This document shows positions 5,700 through 13,329 of a stretch of 14,491 bases of DNA, one piece after another. The translations under genes and the position numbers were made by a program. Source of the DNA: Colivivens sp963594655 (GTDB lineage: Bacteria; Bacteroidota; Bacteroidia; Bacteroidales; Bacteroidaceae); contig CAVBFD010000053.1 of the NCBI GenBank assembly GCA_963594655.1, positions 1 through 14,491 of the forward strand. Reading direction: 5' to 3'. Position 1 is the stretch's first letter; every line of letters starts with the position of its first letter. The notes below the pieces were generated by a model. That model saw only the letters and a list, made by a program, of their open reading frames with translations. It was not told the origin of the DNA and ran no database searches.

Positions 5700-6473
5700 T
5701 TAACGGATGATACCACGGCGTGACGCTGCCACAAAGTCGATGATGTACTGTACTTCCGGACCGATGGTCACCGTCTCGCGTATCTGGTCCAACGCCTCTG
5801 AAAGCCGCAGGTTACTGTTGTAGATTATTCTGTAGGCATTGTGGATATCGTTGATCACCTCAGCGGAGAAGTTCCTGCGGCGCAGTCCCACGATATTGAG
5901 TCCGCAGTAAGCCACAGGCTCACGCGCGGCAATCACGAACGGAGGCACGTCCATACTGGTACGTGTACCGCCCTGAATCATCGTGTAGCCACCGATGCGG
6001 CAGAACTGGTGTACAAGCACCGTAGCACTGAGGATGGCGTTGTCGTCCACCTTCACCTCTCCCGCCAGTTTCGTGGAGTTGCCCATGATGATATTGCTGC
6101 CAAACTCACAGTCGTGCGCTATATGGGCGTTCTCCATGATGAGGTTGTTGCTTCCCACAACGGTAGTGCCTTTGCTGGCCGTACCCCTGTGGATGGTCAC
6201 GTTCTCACGTATACGGTTGTTGTCGCCGATAACCACGGTAGACTCCTCCCCCTTGAACTTCAGGTCCTGTGGAACGGCACCGATGACGGCACCTGGAAAC
6301 AACAGGTTGCCGTTTCCCAACTTCGTACCCTTCAAGAGGGTGACACTGTTCATCAGTTCATTGTTGTCACCGATCTCCACCCCCTTGTCAATGAAGCAGA
6401 ACGGCCCGACGGTACACCCCTCACCGATTTTCGCTTCGGGGTCAATAAATGCTAAAGGACTTATTTTCGACAT
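5700..6473 (-). CDS. lpxA: UDP-N-acetylglucosamine O-acyltransferase LpxA
   Basis: LpxA transfers a 3-hydroxyacyl chain from acyl-ACP to the 3-OH of UDP-GlcNAc, the first step of lipid A synthesis. The 257-residue protein is mostly hexapeptide repeats forming a left-handed beta helix (about residues 1-185, e.g. IGEGCTVGPF, IGDNNRIREN), followed by a helical C-terminal domain. The NAHIAHDC motif supplies the catalytic histidine (H120, equivalent to E. coli H125) and H117. The ATG at 6473 lies 17 bp after the lpxC stop. Length and motifs are normal. Confidence 0.97.
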   Translation of the reverse strand: MSKISPLAFIDPEAKIGEGCTVGPFCFIDKGVEIGDNNELMNSVTLLKGTKLGNGNLLFPGAVIGAVPQDLKFKGEESTVVIGDNNRIRENVTIHRGTASKGTTVVGSNNLIMENAHIAHDCEFGSNIIMGNSTKLAGEVKVDDNAILSATVLVHQFCRIGGYTMIQGGTRTSMDVPPFVIAAREPVAYCGLNIVGLRRRNFSAEVINDIHNAYRIIYNSNLRLSEALDQIRETVTIGPEVQYIIDFVAASRRGIIR

Positions 6474-6490
6474 TTGTATCTTGTTTTATT

Positions 6491-7399
6491 CTATTTATCG
6501 CTTTCAGCCTTGATGGCGCGCGCCACCTTATTATTAATAGTGTGTCCCGGACGGAGTGCCGTGACCTTCGCCTTCAACGGCATCCCTATGAGGGCCAGGT
6601 CGCCTATGATGTCCAACAGTTTGTGGCGCGCCATCTCGTTGGGCCACGTGAGCGGTTTCCTGTTCAGGTAACCCAGTCTGGTGGCGTCCATGTGCGGCAC
6701 ACCCATCTCGTCGGCGATGGAGTCCAACTTGTCCTGCGGCAACTCGTTCTCGTAAATCACTATCGCGTTGTCCAGGTCACCGCCCTTGATGTATCCGAGT
6801 TCAAACAGCGGTTGTATGTCCCTCACAAACACGAAGGTGCGGGCCGACGCTATCTCGGTCTTGAAGTCGTTGATGTCATCGAGCGACGCTGACTGGTTTT
6901 CCAGCATCTTCGACTGGAAGGCGATGGTGATGTCGAACGACAGGTGGTCACAGGGACTGACCACGATATGCTCGCCCCTCTCACCGTCAATCACCAGTTC
7001 CTTATCAATAGAAAAGTATCTCTTTTCCGCATCCTGATCCGCAAGTCCCACTTTCTGTATCTGTTCGATAAACAGTTCCGCACTTCCGTCGAGTATCGGC
7101 ATCTCAGGCCCGTCGAGTTCAATGCGGCAGTTGTCAACCCCCGAGGCGTACAATGCCGCCATCGCGTGTTCTATTGTACTTACCTTCACGTCACCTGCGG
7201 CAACGACCGTCCCCCGGGTGGTCTCCACCACGTTCTCCGACTTGCACTCGATAACCGGCTGACCTTCCAGATCCACACGGACAATCTTGTAGCCGTAATT
7301 CTCCGGAGCCGGACAGAACCGCGCCGTTATCACCTTACCGGTATGCAGTCCCTTGCTCCTTAACGTGAAGCAGTCCTTCAGGGTCAATTGTTTTTCCAT
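6491..7399 (-). CDS. lpxC: UDP-3-O-acyl-N-acetylglucosamine deacetylase LpxC, without a FabZ domain
   Basis: This zinc-dependent deacetylase carries out the committed step of lipid A synthesis in the cytoplasm. The 302-residue protein has the catalytic glutamate and first zinc ligand in STIEHAMAAL (E77, H78), the second and third ligands in ARHKLLDIIGD (H259, D263), and the late active-site histidine in RPGHTINNK (H286). GLHTGK near the N-terminus and FVFVRDI in the middle are also typical. In most Bacteroidetes this enzyme is fused to a C-terminal FabZ (3-hydroxyacyl-ACP dehydratase) of about 150 residues. Here the protein stops ~16 residues after H286, and only 17 bp separate it from lpxA, so FabZ is absent from this locus. 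The start overlaps the end of lpxD by 16 bp. Confidence 0.96.
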   Translation of the reverse strand: MEKQLTLKDCFTLRSKGLHTGKVITARFCPAPENYGYKIVRVDLEGQPVIECKSENVVETTRGTVVAAGDVKVSTIEHAMAALYASGVDNCRIELDGPEMPILDGSAELFIEQIQKVGLADQDAEKRYFSIDKELVIDGERGEHIVVSPCDHLSFDITIAFQSKMLENQSASLDDINDFKTEIASARTFVFVRDIQPLFELGYIKGGDLDNAIVIYENELPQDKLDSIADEMGVPHMDATRLGYLNRKPLTWPNEMARHKLLDIIGDLALIGMPLKAKVTALRPGHTINNKVARAIKAESDK

Positions 7400-8439
7400 A
7401 GTTGTTTCTTTAGTTCTTCCACTTCACGTTGCAGTTCATTCAGTTGTGTCACCATCTCGGGCAGGTTCTTGTACGCCACCGTGCTTCTTGCGAAGTTCTG
7501 GTGTTCGATGGCGGGATAACCCATCACCGTGCAGTTTCCTTTCTTGATCATACGGTTTCCGTGGACACCTGACTGCGCTCCCACATACACCCTGTCGCCC
7601 ACGGTTATGTGTCCTGCCACACCCACCTGTCCGCCAAGCATGCACCAGTCGCCTATCTTGCAGCTTCCTGCCACACCCACCTGCGCCGACATCACCGTAT
7701 GGTGTCCTACCTCCACATTATGGGCTATCTGCACGAGGTTGTCCAGTTTCACCCCACTGCGCACGATGGTAGACCCCATGGTGGAACGGTCCACACAGGT
7801 GTTGGCTCCTATTTCCACGTTGTCCTCTATAGTGACTATTCCAATTTGCGGAATCTTCTCATATCCGTTTGCCGTCGGGGCGAACCCGAAGCCGTCCGCG
7901 CCTATCACACAGCCCGCATGAAGGATACAGCCCGCGCCGACCTTACAGTCGTGGTAAATCACGGCGTTGCTGTAGATGACGGTGTTCCGCCCCACTTTAG
8001 CGCGACTGCCTACAGTCACGTGGGGGTACAACGCCACTCCGTCGCCTATCTCCGCACCGTCTTCCACCACAGCGAACGGCGCAATGTACACGTCCTTGCC
8101 AATCTTTGCGGTCTCAGCCACAAAAGCCATCGGACTGACACCGCTTGGTTTGGGTTTCATCGACTCATAGAGCTGGAGCAGCTTGCTGACCGCCTCATAA
8201 GCGTTCTTCACCCTTATCAGTGTCGCCTTTACCGGCCTGGTTGGAGTGAAATCCTCGTTCACCAACACCACCGACGACTGAGTACCATATATATAATGTT
8301 CGTATTGGGGGTTGGCAAGGAACGAGATGGCTCCCGGCACTCCCTCCTCTATCTTCGCAAAATTGTTTATCACGGCGTCTCCGTCTCCGTCAACCTTTCC
8401 GTCGATGAGCGCCGCGACCTGTTGTGCAGTAAATTCCAT
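7384..8439 (-). CDS. lpxD: UDP-3-O-acylglucosamine N-acyltransferase LpxD
   Basis: LpxD adds the second 3-hydroxyacyl chain from acyl-ACP to the amino group exposed by LpxC. The 351-residue protein has the uridine-binding N-terminal domain (about 1-100, including GAISFLANPQYEHYIY), then a long left-handed beta helix of hexapeptide repeats (about 103-310), with the catalytic histidine H240 in NLVQIAHNVEVG. It ends in a short C-terminal helix (QLNELQREVEELKKQL) that looks like a coiled coil for trimer packing. It is the first gene of the lpxD-lpxC-lpxA operon, with a promoter box 24 bp upstream. Confidence 0.97.
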   Translation of the reverse strand: MEFTAQQVAALIDGKVDGDGDAVINNFAKIEEGVPGAISFLANPQYEHYIYGTQSSVVLVNEDFTPTRPVKATLIRVKNAYEAVSKLLQLYESMKPKPSGVSPMAFVAETAKIGKDVYIAPFAVVEDGAEIGDGVALYPHVTVGSRAKVGRNTVIYSNAVIYHDCKVGAGCILHAGCVIGADGFGFAPTANGYEKIPQIGIVTIEDNVEIGANTCVDRSTMGSTIVRSGVKLDNLVQIAHNVEVGHHTVMSAQVGVAGSCKIGDWCMLGGQVGVAGHITVGDRVYVGAQSGVHGNRMIKKGNCTVMGYPAIEHQNFARSTVAYKNLPEMVTQLNELQREVEELKKQLWKNN

Positions 8440-8462
8440 ATTACCATTTTTACTATTGCGTG

Positions 8463-8470
8463 CAAAGTTA
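8463..8470 (-). promoter_or_regulatory. Candidate -7 promoter box for the lpxD operon
   Basis: On the minus strand this reads TAACTTTG, followed by C, a perfect TAnnTTTG box 24 bp upstream of the lpxD ATG. No TTTG -33 box is seen at the usual distance. Confidence 0.6.
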
Positions 8471-8575
8471 CGTAAAAAAAACGGTATCCGCTGTTACGCT
8501 TTCCCCTTTTTTGTTGCAAACAGCCCAAAACGGAGTGATTTGAGAGATTTCCACAAAGATATATCGATTCTGCCC

Positions 8576-8606
8576 TTTGTCATTACGGGATTTATCATTA
8601 CTTTTG
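8576..8606 (+). promoter_or_regulatory. Promoter of the secreted glycoside hydrolase
   Basis: TTTG at 8576-8579, a 19-bp spacer, then TACTTTTG at 8599-8606, a full match to the Bacteroidetes promoter consensus. It gives a leader of about 55-60 nt before the ATG at 8673. Confidence 0.8.
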
Positions 8607-8672
8607 CATCGTTAATAACAAAAGCGTAAAAACTTACTGAACCAACAACTATTTAACGACAGACATTACAAC

Positions 8673-11444
8673 ATGAAACATCTAACCATCATCACGGCAT
8701 TGGTCCTGTGCCTCGTCACCGGCGCGCGCGCCGCCAACACCGTCCAGTCAGTAGCACAGGTGACATCGGCTGTCACCGTAGACAACGGCATCGACTACTT
8801 CATCACCGGGGACACCCCCTTTGCCACCGCCGGAAGTGTGGAACTGTCCAGTACTTCACAGTCCGTGCTTATCATCCAGAAGATAAAGCCGAGCGTCGTC
8901 CTGAAGACCTGGATGGGCAACGTGTACATCGACGGAAAGAAAGCGGTAAACGGAACCAACTGCGATGTGCGCATGTACAGCCACGGAACCATCATCTTCC
9001 CCTACGGAGGCAGTGACTTCCACCCGCTCGTGTGCTACACCGAAAACGGTTTCCAGGGGGAATCATGCAACGACTACTCCGAAGGCAGTTCGGGCGGCTT
9101 CATGAAGACTCTCACAGCAGCCAACCTCAACAACAGGATAAGGTCCTTCAAACTCAAGCGGGGCTACATGGTCACCTTCGCCCTCGGCACAGGCGGTTGG
9201 GGCTACAGCCGCTGTTTCATAGCCGACTCGGAAGACCTTGAAATCGACATGCCGGCCAACATGAGCGGAAGGGCGTCGTCGTACCGTCTGTTCAAATGGT
9301 TCAACGCCCGGAAGGCGGGAATCGCGGACAACAACGACGCGGCCGCCATCTCCGCCCTCAACGCCTCATGGTGCTACCGCATGTGGCCCAATCCGGAAGG
9401 ATTCAACAAACTGCCCGACTGCGAATACATCCCGCATCATTATAAGGAGACTTACCCTGCAATATCCACTTTGGGGTCCGCCGATTTCTCCTGTCACATA
9501 AAGACGAACAACGAGCCGGGCAATTCCGCCGACGAAGCTCCGTGTTCGGTGGACGACGTGCTTGCCAACTGGCAGACCCTGATGCGTACAGGTATGCGGC
9601 TCCTGTCAGAAAGTTCACACGACGGATCCATGTCACATCTGGCGGCGTTCATCGACTCAATAGACGCGCGCGGATGGCGTTGTGACATCCTCGACCTCCA
9701 CTGCTACTGGCCAGCGAACCAGTTCTATAATTTCGGATGGTACAGCAGCACTTACGGTCACGGCCGTCCTATATGGATCAGTGAATGGGTGTGGGGAGCG
9801 AGTTGGAACCGCAACGGAATATTCGGGGCGGTCGATGACACAGGTTCATTCTCCGAAGCCAACCAGAAGGTATGCTACGACGGGACAAAACCCATACTCG
9901 ACGCACTCAACAGCAATGCGCTCATCGAGAGATACGCTTACTGGAACAGTGAGGCGGTGGCGTCGAAAATATACTACAACGGAACTCTCTCTACCCTCGG
10001 CAAGTATTACGCTGACATGAACGACGGTCTCGGTTACAATGCCGAAAAGCAGTTTGTGCCGACCGTGGTATACACCAACCCCACCAATCTGGTTGGTACT
10101 TACACCAAGTCCACCGGGGCCTTCGCCCTGACATGGAACGACAACAACGGTGACATGCTTGACTCAATGGTTGTGGAGTGCCGCCGTCCGGGCGAGACCA
10201 ACTACAGTTACCTCACGAAAATCAGTCTGAAGGACAAGAGTAGCGGAAGCGGCGCGGTCTACTCATACACCGACTACCCTGAAGCGGGAGCGAACTACTA
10301 CCGTATCGTGGCGTACGGTGTGGGCAGTAAGGCTCTGAGGTACTCCAATGAAGCGTCTGTGACCGTAGGTTCGTCCAAGGGCGACGAGACCATGCAATAC
10401 GGCATGATTGACGTGACCAACACCAACAGTATCTCCATCGACTTCAGTACAACGCTCAACGCCGTTCCGTCCGTATTCACTGGACTGTACACTATCAAGA
10501 ACCCTGACACCACCCCGGTGTCACTCATCTCAAACCCGACCGTAAGAGGATTCTCCTACCAGTTGTTGCCTTGGACTCAGTCCGAGAGCCAGGAACTGAC
10601 CGCGACGGAGCAGGTGCCGTTCCTCGCCCTGCCAGCCGGTAGCCATACCTTCGGAGATGTGAGTGTGGAGGTCGGAAGCGCAAAGGTCAACGCCGACACC
10701 ATACAGGTGACCTTCGACCAACCGTTCCCTGAAGGAGTTGTACCTGTGGTCATCACAGAGATGAAACCCGCGCTCAAGACCAATTCCATAAACGTGCGTA
10801 TCTGGGACGTGACAAACACCGGGTTCAAGGCGACTGCCTTCTACGAGGCGATAGTAGGCAAGGAACTGAAAATCATGCAGAACATGAACTACCTCGCATG
10901 CACACCGGGCCAGGGCAAGATAAACAACAGCCTGCTTATCAGTGCCGGAATCGGACCTAACCCCGTGTACGGAGTCACCTACAGGCAGGAAGCGTTCCGT
11001 GTCACCAATCCCGACGGCACTGTTTCCGATGACGCTGACACCCTCTACCTCAAGAACCCGTACATCTTCGGAGAGTCACAGACATACAACTACCCGACAG
11101 CCACTGTCATCCGCCGTTATGTTGACATGAAGACACTGGCCGACGACGGCACATACCTTGTATATGGTACGCGCGTGAAGCGTGTGGTGGACCAGTCCGC
11201 CGGCACATTCGCCAACAACGTGGAGTCGGGCGACAAGTTCGGATGGATCTGCATCTCCTCCGCCGACCCCGAGGACGTGAACGGTGACGGCATCGTGGAC
11301 ACCCAGGACATCATGATCATCTACGCCTTCATGTTGAGCGGGGCTGAAGTGACAGCCGGCACACCCGAGGACGTGAACGGTGACGGTATCGTGGACACCC
11401 AGGACATACTGGCGGTCTACAACTACATAAACGTGAAACAATAA
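8673..11444 (+). CDS. Secreted GH128-like glycoside hydrolase with C-terminal dockerin repeats
   Basis: This 923-residue exported enzyme is probably an endo-beta-1,3-glucanase-type hydrolase of the clan-A GH128 family. A signal peptide covers about residues 1-20 (cleavage after GARA). Residues ~75-195 resemble a beta/gamma-crystallin-like domain (CYTENGFQGES, RIRSFKLKRGYMVTFA). The catalytic barrel lies at about 205-460, with the acid/base glutamate in TNNEPG (E281), a DLHCYWP strand end (341-347), and the nucleophile glutamate in PIWISEW (E371). Next come an fn3-like domain (~465-566) and a beta-rich region whose second half (~660-725; VTFDQPF and VTNTGFKATAF) resembles H-type lectin repeats. 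The C-terminus (867-923) holds two near-identical DVNGDGIVDTQDI segments, the calcium-binding repeats of a type I dockerin. The family call is from the motifs; the exact beta-glucan substrate is inference. Confidence 0.88.
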   Translation: MKHLTIITALVLCLVTGARAANTVQSVAQVTSAVTVDNGIDYFITGDTPFATAGSVELSSTSQSVLIIQKIKPSVVLKTWMGNVYIDGKKAVNGTNCDVRMYSHGTIIFPYGGSDFHPLVCYTENGFQGESCNDYSEGSSGGFMKTLTAANLNNRIRSFKLKRGYMVTFALGTGGWGYSRCFIADSEDLEIDMPANMSGRASSYRLFKWFNARKAGIADNNDAAAISALNASWCYRMWPNPEGFNKLPDCEYIPHHYKETYPAISTLGSADFSCHIKTNNEPGNSADEAPCSVDDVLANWQTLMRTGMRLLSESSHDGSMSHLAAFIDSIDARGWRCDILDLHCYWPANQFYNFGWYSSTYGHGRPIWISEWVWGASWNRNGIFGAVDDTGSFSEANQKVCYDGTKPILDALNSNALIERYAYWNSEAVASKIYYNGTLSTLGKYYADMNDGLGYNAEKQFVPTVVYTNPTNLVGTYTKSTGAFALTWNDNNGDMLDSMVVECRRPGETNYSYLTKISLKDKSSGSGAVYSYTDYPEAGANYYRIVAYGVGSKALRYSNEASVTVGSSKGDETMQYGMIDVTNTNSISIDFSTTLNAVPSVFTGLYTIKNPDTTPVSLISNPTVRGFSYQLLPWTQSESQELTATEQVPFLALPAGSHTFGDVSVEVGSAKVNADTIQVTFDQPFPEGVVPVVITEMKPALKTNSINVRIWDVTNTGFKATAFYEAIVGKELKIMQNMNYLACTPGQGKINNSLLISAGIGPNPVYGVTYRQEAFRVTNPDGTVSDDADTLYLKNPYIFGESQTYNYPTATVIRRYVDMKTLADDGTYLVYGTRVKRVVDQSAGTFANNVESGDKFGWICISSADPEDVNGDGIVDTQDIMIIYAFMLSGAEVTAGTPEDVNGDGIVDTQDILAVYNYINVKQ
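11268..11311 (+). repeat. 44-bp internal repeat encoding the first dockerin calcium loop (copy 1)
   Basis: This is identical to 11364-11407 except for one C/T difference in the Gly-Ile codon pair, a silent change. The copies are 96 bp (32 codons) apart and encode PEDVNGDGIVDTQDI twice. Confidence 0.9.
11364..11407 (+). repeat. 44-bp internal repeat encoding the second dockerin calcium loop (copy 2)
   Basis: Second copy of the repeat at 11268-11311, with 43 of 44 bases the same. Such close nucleotide identity points to a recent duplication or gene conversion of the dockerin half-repeat. Confidence 0.9.
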
Positions 11445-11484
11445 GACCAAGCCATGTGAAACCAGTGGCTATGTGCTGAATAAC

Positions 11485-11637
11485 AAACGATAGAGCTACC
11501 CTACACCCTATTCAGAGGATTTGTCCTGTACTTCACTCCAATCGATAAGTCCTCTGCCCATATTGTCCAGCTCCACAGCAAGGGCAATGACCTTTCTACC
11601 ATCTGCTTCGAAAGGTCGGGTGTAGCCTCTATCGTTT
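11485..11637. repeat. Interrupted inverted repeat around the AAA-ATPase remnant
   Basis: AAACGATAGAG (11485-11495) is the exact reverse complement of CTCTATCGTTT (11627-11637). The inner CTACACCC (11501-11508) is the reverse complement of GGGTGTAG (11618-11625). The arms differ by a four-base bulge and enclose about 109 bp. The right arm lies inside the remnant coding sequence and the left arm follows its stop. Confidence 0.6.
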
Positions 11638-11672
11638 ATTTGGTTTTCGGCAGCGTCTAAACCTCCGTTGAA
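11508..11672 (-). pseudogene. Out-of-frame C-terminal remnant of a DUF1703/PD-(D/E)XK nuclease domain
   Basis: In a frame different from the AAA-ATPase gene that precedes it, this stretch encodes 54 residues beginning F-N-G-G-L-D-A-A-E-N-Q and continuing QINDRGYTRPFEADGRKV, then an aliphatic strand and L-I-D-W-S near the end, before the stop at 11508. This is the expected extreme C-terminus of the AAA-ATPase/DUF1703 family (pattern A-x-x-Q-I-x-x-x-G-Y-x-x-P-F, then D-G-R-K-V, then a terminal Trp). The roughly 110 residues that should lie between it and the ATPase part, including the nuclease catalytic residues, are missing. There is no start codon of its own, so it is read as debris left by an internal deletion. 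Confidence 0.8.
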
Positions 11673-12796
11673 CACAGCTGTTTGATAAGAGCTTGTCTGA
11701 CATCATGGTTAGGAATTCCAAGAAGATACACACCGTCCTCGTAGCCTTTAATAGTGAGATAACCAGACTGATAGAGGAACAGTTCTGCTCCACCGTCCGT
11801 GACATCTGAAGTCTCGATAGTGGTTCTGTCGAGGCAGCAATTCTCGAAGTCTGACAGACGTATCTCCATGTCATCCACAAACTTAGGCAACATGGACGTG
11901 GAACCTGAAGCCGCCCAATAACTCTGAAGGTCGCTGTCGGCCAAGGCATTGAACAAACTGAATGGGTTGAACACGTCAACCATGTTTCGACGGCTGAAAT
12001 GGTAGCCATCGTAGTACGCCTTGAGTTGCTGGATTGTCTCCTCGGGAGTCCAACCGTTCACCTTGCCCATAGTCTCAATCTCCGGCATGAAATTGTCCGC
12101 CACTTCATCCTTGGTAATGCCGCAGATAGCGGCAAACTGAGGGTCAAAGCTGATGTTGCTCAGATTATTGAGAACTGAAAACAGCGAAATCTGGGTAAAC
12201 TTGGTGATGCCGGTTATGAAGACGAACTTCTCATATTCGTCATCTGCCTTTAGAATGGCAAAGACCGACTTGTAGATACTTGTACAGGCATCGTGTTCTG
12301 GTGTCTTCCATGAGTGTTGCAAGGGAGAGTCATATTCGTCGATAAGAACAGCCACCTGTTGACCGGTCTGCCTGCAAGCGGTCTGTATTATGTTATCGAA
12401 GCGATCCGCCAAAGAGAATCCTGTTTCCGGAGTGATGCCATATTGCTTTTCGTAGCGACTAAAGGCTATGTTCAGGTAGGAACTAAGCGAAGCCGCATCC
12501 GCACCCCCTCTACTCATATCGAACCGGACAACAGGCCTTCTCGCCCATTCCTTTTCCAACCGCATTATCTTTAACCCCTCGAAAAGTTCTCTGCGCCCCT
12601 CAAAGTAAGCCTGGAGTGTGTCCACCAGCAGTGACTTACCGAAACGTCTCGGACGACTCAGGTAAGTATATGCCTTCCCCTTGTTGGCAAGTTGCCAGAT
12701 GAGATCTGTCTTGTCAACATAAACGAATCCTTCTTTTCTTATTTTCTCGAAAGACTGGATTCCTAACGGCAATCTTATGCTATTCACTTCAGCCAT
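11657..12796 (-). CDS. AAA-ATPase-like protein (PF09820 type), nuclease domain deleted
   Basis: This 379-residue protein opens with RLPLGIQSFEKIRKEGFVYVDKT, the hallmark of this very common Bacteroidetes family. It has the P-loop-like SRPRRFGKSLL (47-57) and the Walker B AVLIDEYDSPLQ (149-160), and continues through FVFITGITKFTQISLFSVLNNL to the LYQSGYLTIKGYEDGVYLLGIPNHDVRQAL linker. Intact members are about 510-530 residues with a C-terminal PD-(D/E)XK nuclease (DUF1703). Here the frame ends just after the linker, with six unrelated residues (CSTEV region), and the nuclease's last ~50 residues lie downstream out of frame. Function is unknown; the family is often suspected of mobile or defence roles. 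The ATPase half could still be made, but the protein is probably non-functional. Confidence 0.85.
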   Translation of the reverse strand: MAEVNSIRLPLGIQSFEKIRKEGFVYVDKTDLIWQLANKGKAYTYLSRPRRFGKSLLVDTLQAYFEGRRELFEGLKIMRLEKEWARRPVVRFDMSRGGADAASLSSYLNIAFSRYEKQYGITPETGFSLADRFDNIIQTACRQTGQQVAVLIDEYDSPLQHSWKTPEHDACTSIYKSVFAILKADDEYEKFVFITGITKFTQISLFSVLNNLSNISFDPQFAAICGITKDEVADNFMPEIETMGKVNGWTPEETIQQLKAYYDGYHFSRRNMVDVFNPFSLFNALADSDLQSYWAASGSTSMLPKFVDDMEIRLSDFENCCLDRTTIETSDVTDGGAELFLYQSGYLTIKGYEDGVYLLGIPNHDVRQALIKQLCSTEV

Positions 12797-12823
12797 AACC
12801 TTCAGTTTGAGTCAATGACGGTG

Positions 12824-12855
12824 CAAATATACACAACATAAACGAGTAAACCAAA
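12824..12855 (-). promoter_or_regulatory. Promoter of the AAA-ATPase-like gene
   Basis: On the minus strand, TTTG (12855-12852), a 20-bp spacer and TATATTTG (12831-12824) match the Bacteroidetes consensus. The -7 box is about 28 bp from the ATG at 12796. Confidence 0.7.
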
Positions 12856-13028
12856 CATTTCAAGGAATCTTTACGCCACAACGCCTTGTCCACACTACCC
12901 ATCGTTGTTTTTGGCAACAACACGTTCGCATGAGTAGCCAAGTGGTTACCAACGAAGGGAAAAATCCAGTTAAAATTCGTTAAGCGCAAGCCGGTTTTTC
13001 AACATGCCCTACAGATACCTGTAAGGGG

Positions 13029-13036
13029 TCTCGAGA
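13029..13036. repeat. Degenerate outer unit of the palindrome array (TCTCGAGA)
   Basis: This 8-bp perfect palindrome is centred exactly 22 bp before the first full TCACTCGAGTGA unit, so it falls in the same register and shares the CTCGAG core. Confidence 0.5.
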
Positions 13037-13048
13037 GATGGGGTCATT

Positions 13049-13104
13049 TCACTCGAGTGATTTGATCATTTCACTCGAGTGAATCGATCAAATCACTCGA
13101 GTGA
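13049..13104. repeat. Three 12-bp palindromes (TCACTCGAGTGA) at an exact 22-bp period
   Basis: Perfect copies lie at 13049-13060, 13071-13082 and 13093-13104. The two 10-bp spacers, TTTGATCATT and ATCGATCAAA, are themselves reverse complements at 8 of 10 positions, so the 56-bp block is one near-perfect dyad (26 of 28 pairs) centred on the middle copy. It resembles a cooperative operator or protein-binding array, or an extrudable cruciform. It is not a CRISPR: units and spacers are too short and the spacers are related. Confidence 0.9.
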
Positions 13105-13222
13105 ATTCAGAGGGTGAATTTTGACGGTCTGAAAAGCCCCTCATGAAAACGTCTGTTTTAGCCAATAAATAATAAATAGCTAAATAAATGTATACGCAGG
13201 ATTTTGTAACGATTCAACTTAT

Positions 13223-13269
13223 CACGAAACTAATTTCATCGTATCGCAAATACTGTCTATGATTTGTTT
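13223..13269 (+). repeat. 47-bp direct repeat, left copy, before the toxin-antitoxin pair
   Basis: It begins CACGAAACTAATTTCATC and matches 13915-13961 at 42 of 47 positions; all five differences are transitions. Its 3' end runs into the -33 box (TTTG) of the downstream promoter. Confidence 0.9.
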
Positions 13270-13298
13270 GGTGGTTAAGAAACATTGTCGTACCTTTG
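13267..13298 (+). promoter_or_regulatory. Promoter of the PIN toxin-antitoxin pair
   Basis: TTTG at 13267-13270, a 20-bp spacer, then TACCTTTG at 13291-13298. The leader to the antitoxin ATG is about 25-30 nt. Confidence 0.75.
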
Positions 13299-13320
13299 CA
13301 TCAGGAAATGGAACAACATA

Positions 13321-13329
13321 AAGGAGGAG
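13321..13329 (+). promoter_or_regulatory. Strong ribosome-binding site of the antitoxin gene
   Basis: AAGGAGGAG lies four bases before the ATG at 13333. It is unusually strong for this window, where most genes lack a clear Shine-Dalgarno, and it fixes the start at 13333 rather than the in-frame ATG at 13285. Confidence 0.8.

Noticed and set aside
6474..6490. A frameshifted FabZ domain hidden behind lpxC
   Set aside because: Only 17 bp lie between the lpxC stop and the lpxA start, so there is no room for any dehydratase sequence.
7609..8475. A long open frame on the plus strand opposite lpxD (288 codons)
   Set aside because: It is the antisense shadow of lpxD, whose hexapeptide repeats and catalytic motif are unambiguous; the antisense protein is His/Arg-rich with no family features.
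13049..13104. A short CRISPR array
   Set aside because: Units are 12-bp palindromes and spacers only 10 bp and related to each other; no cas genes are present.
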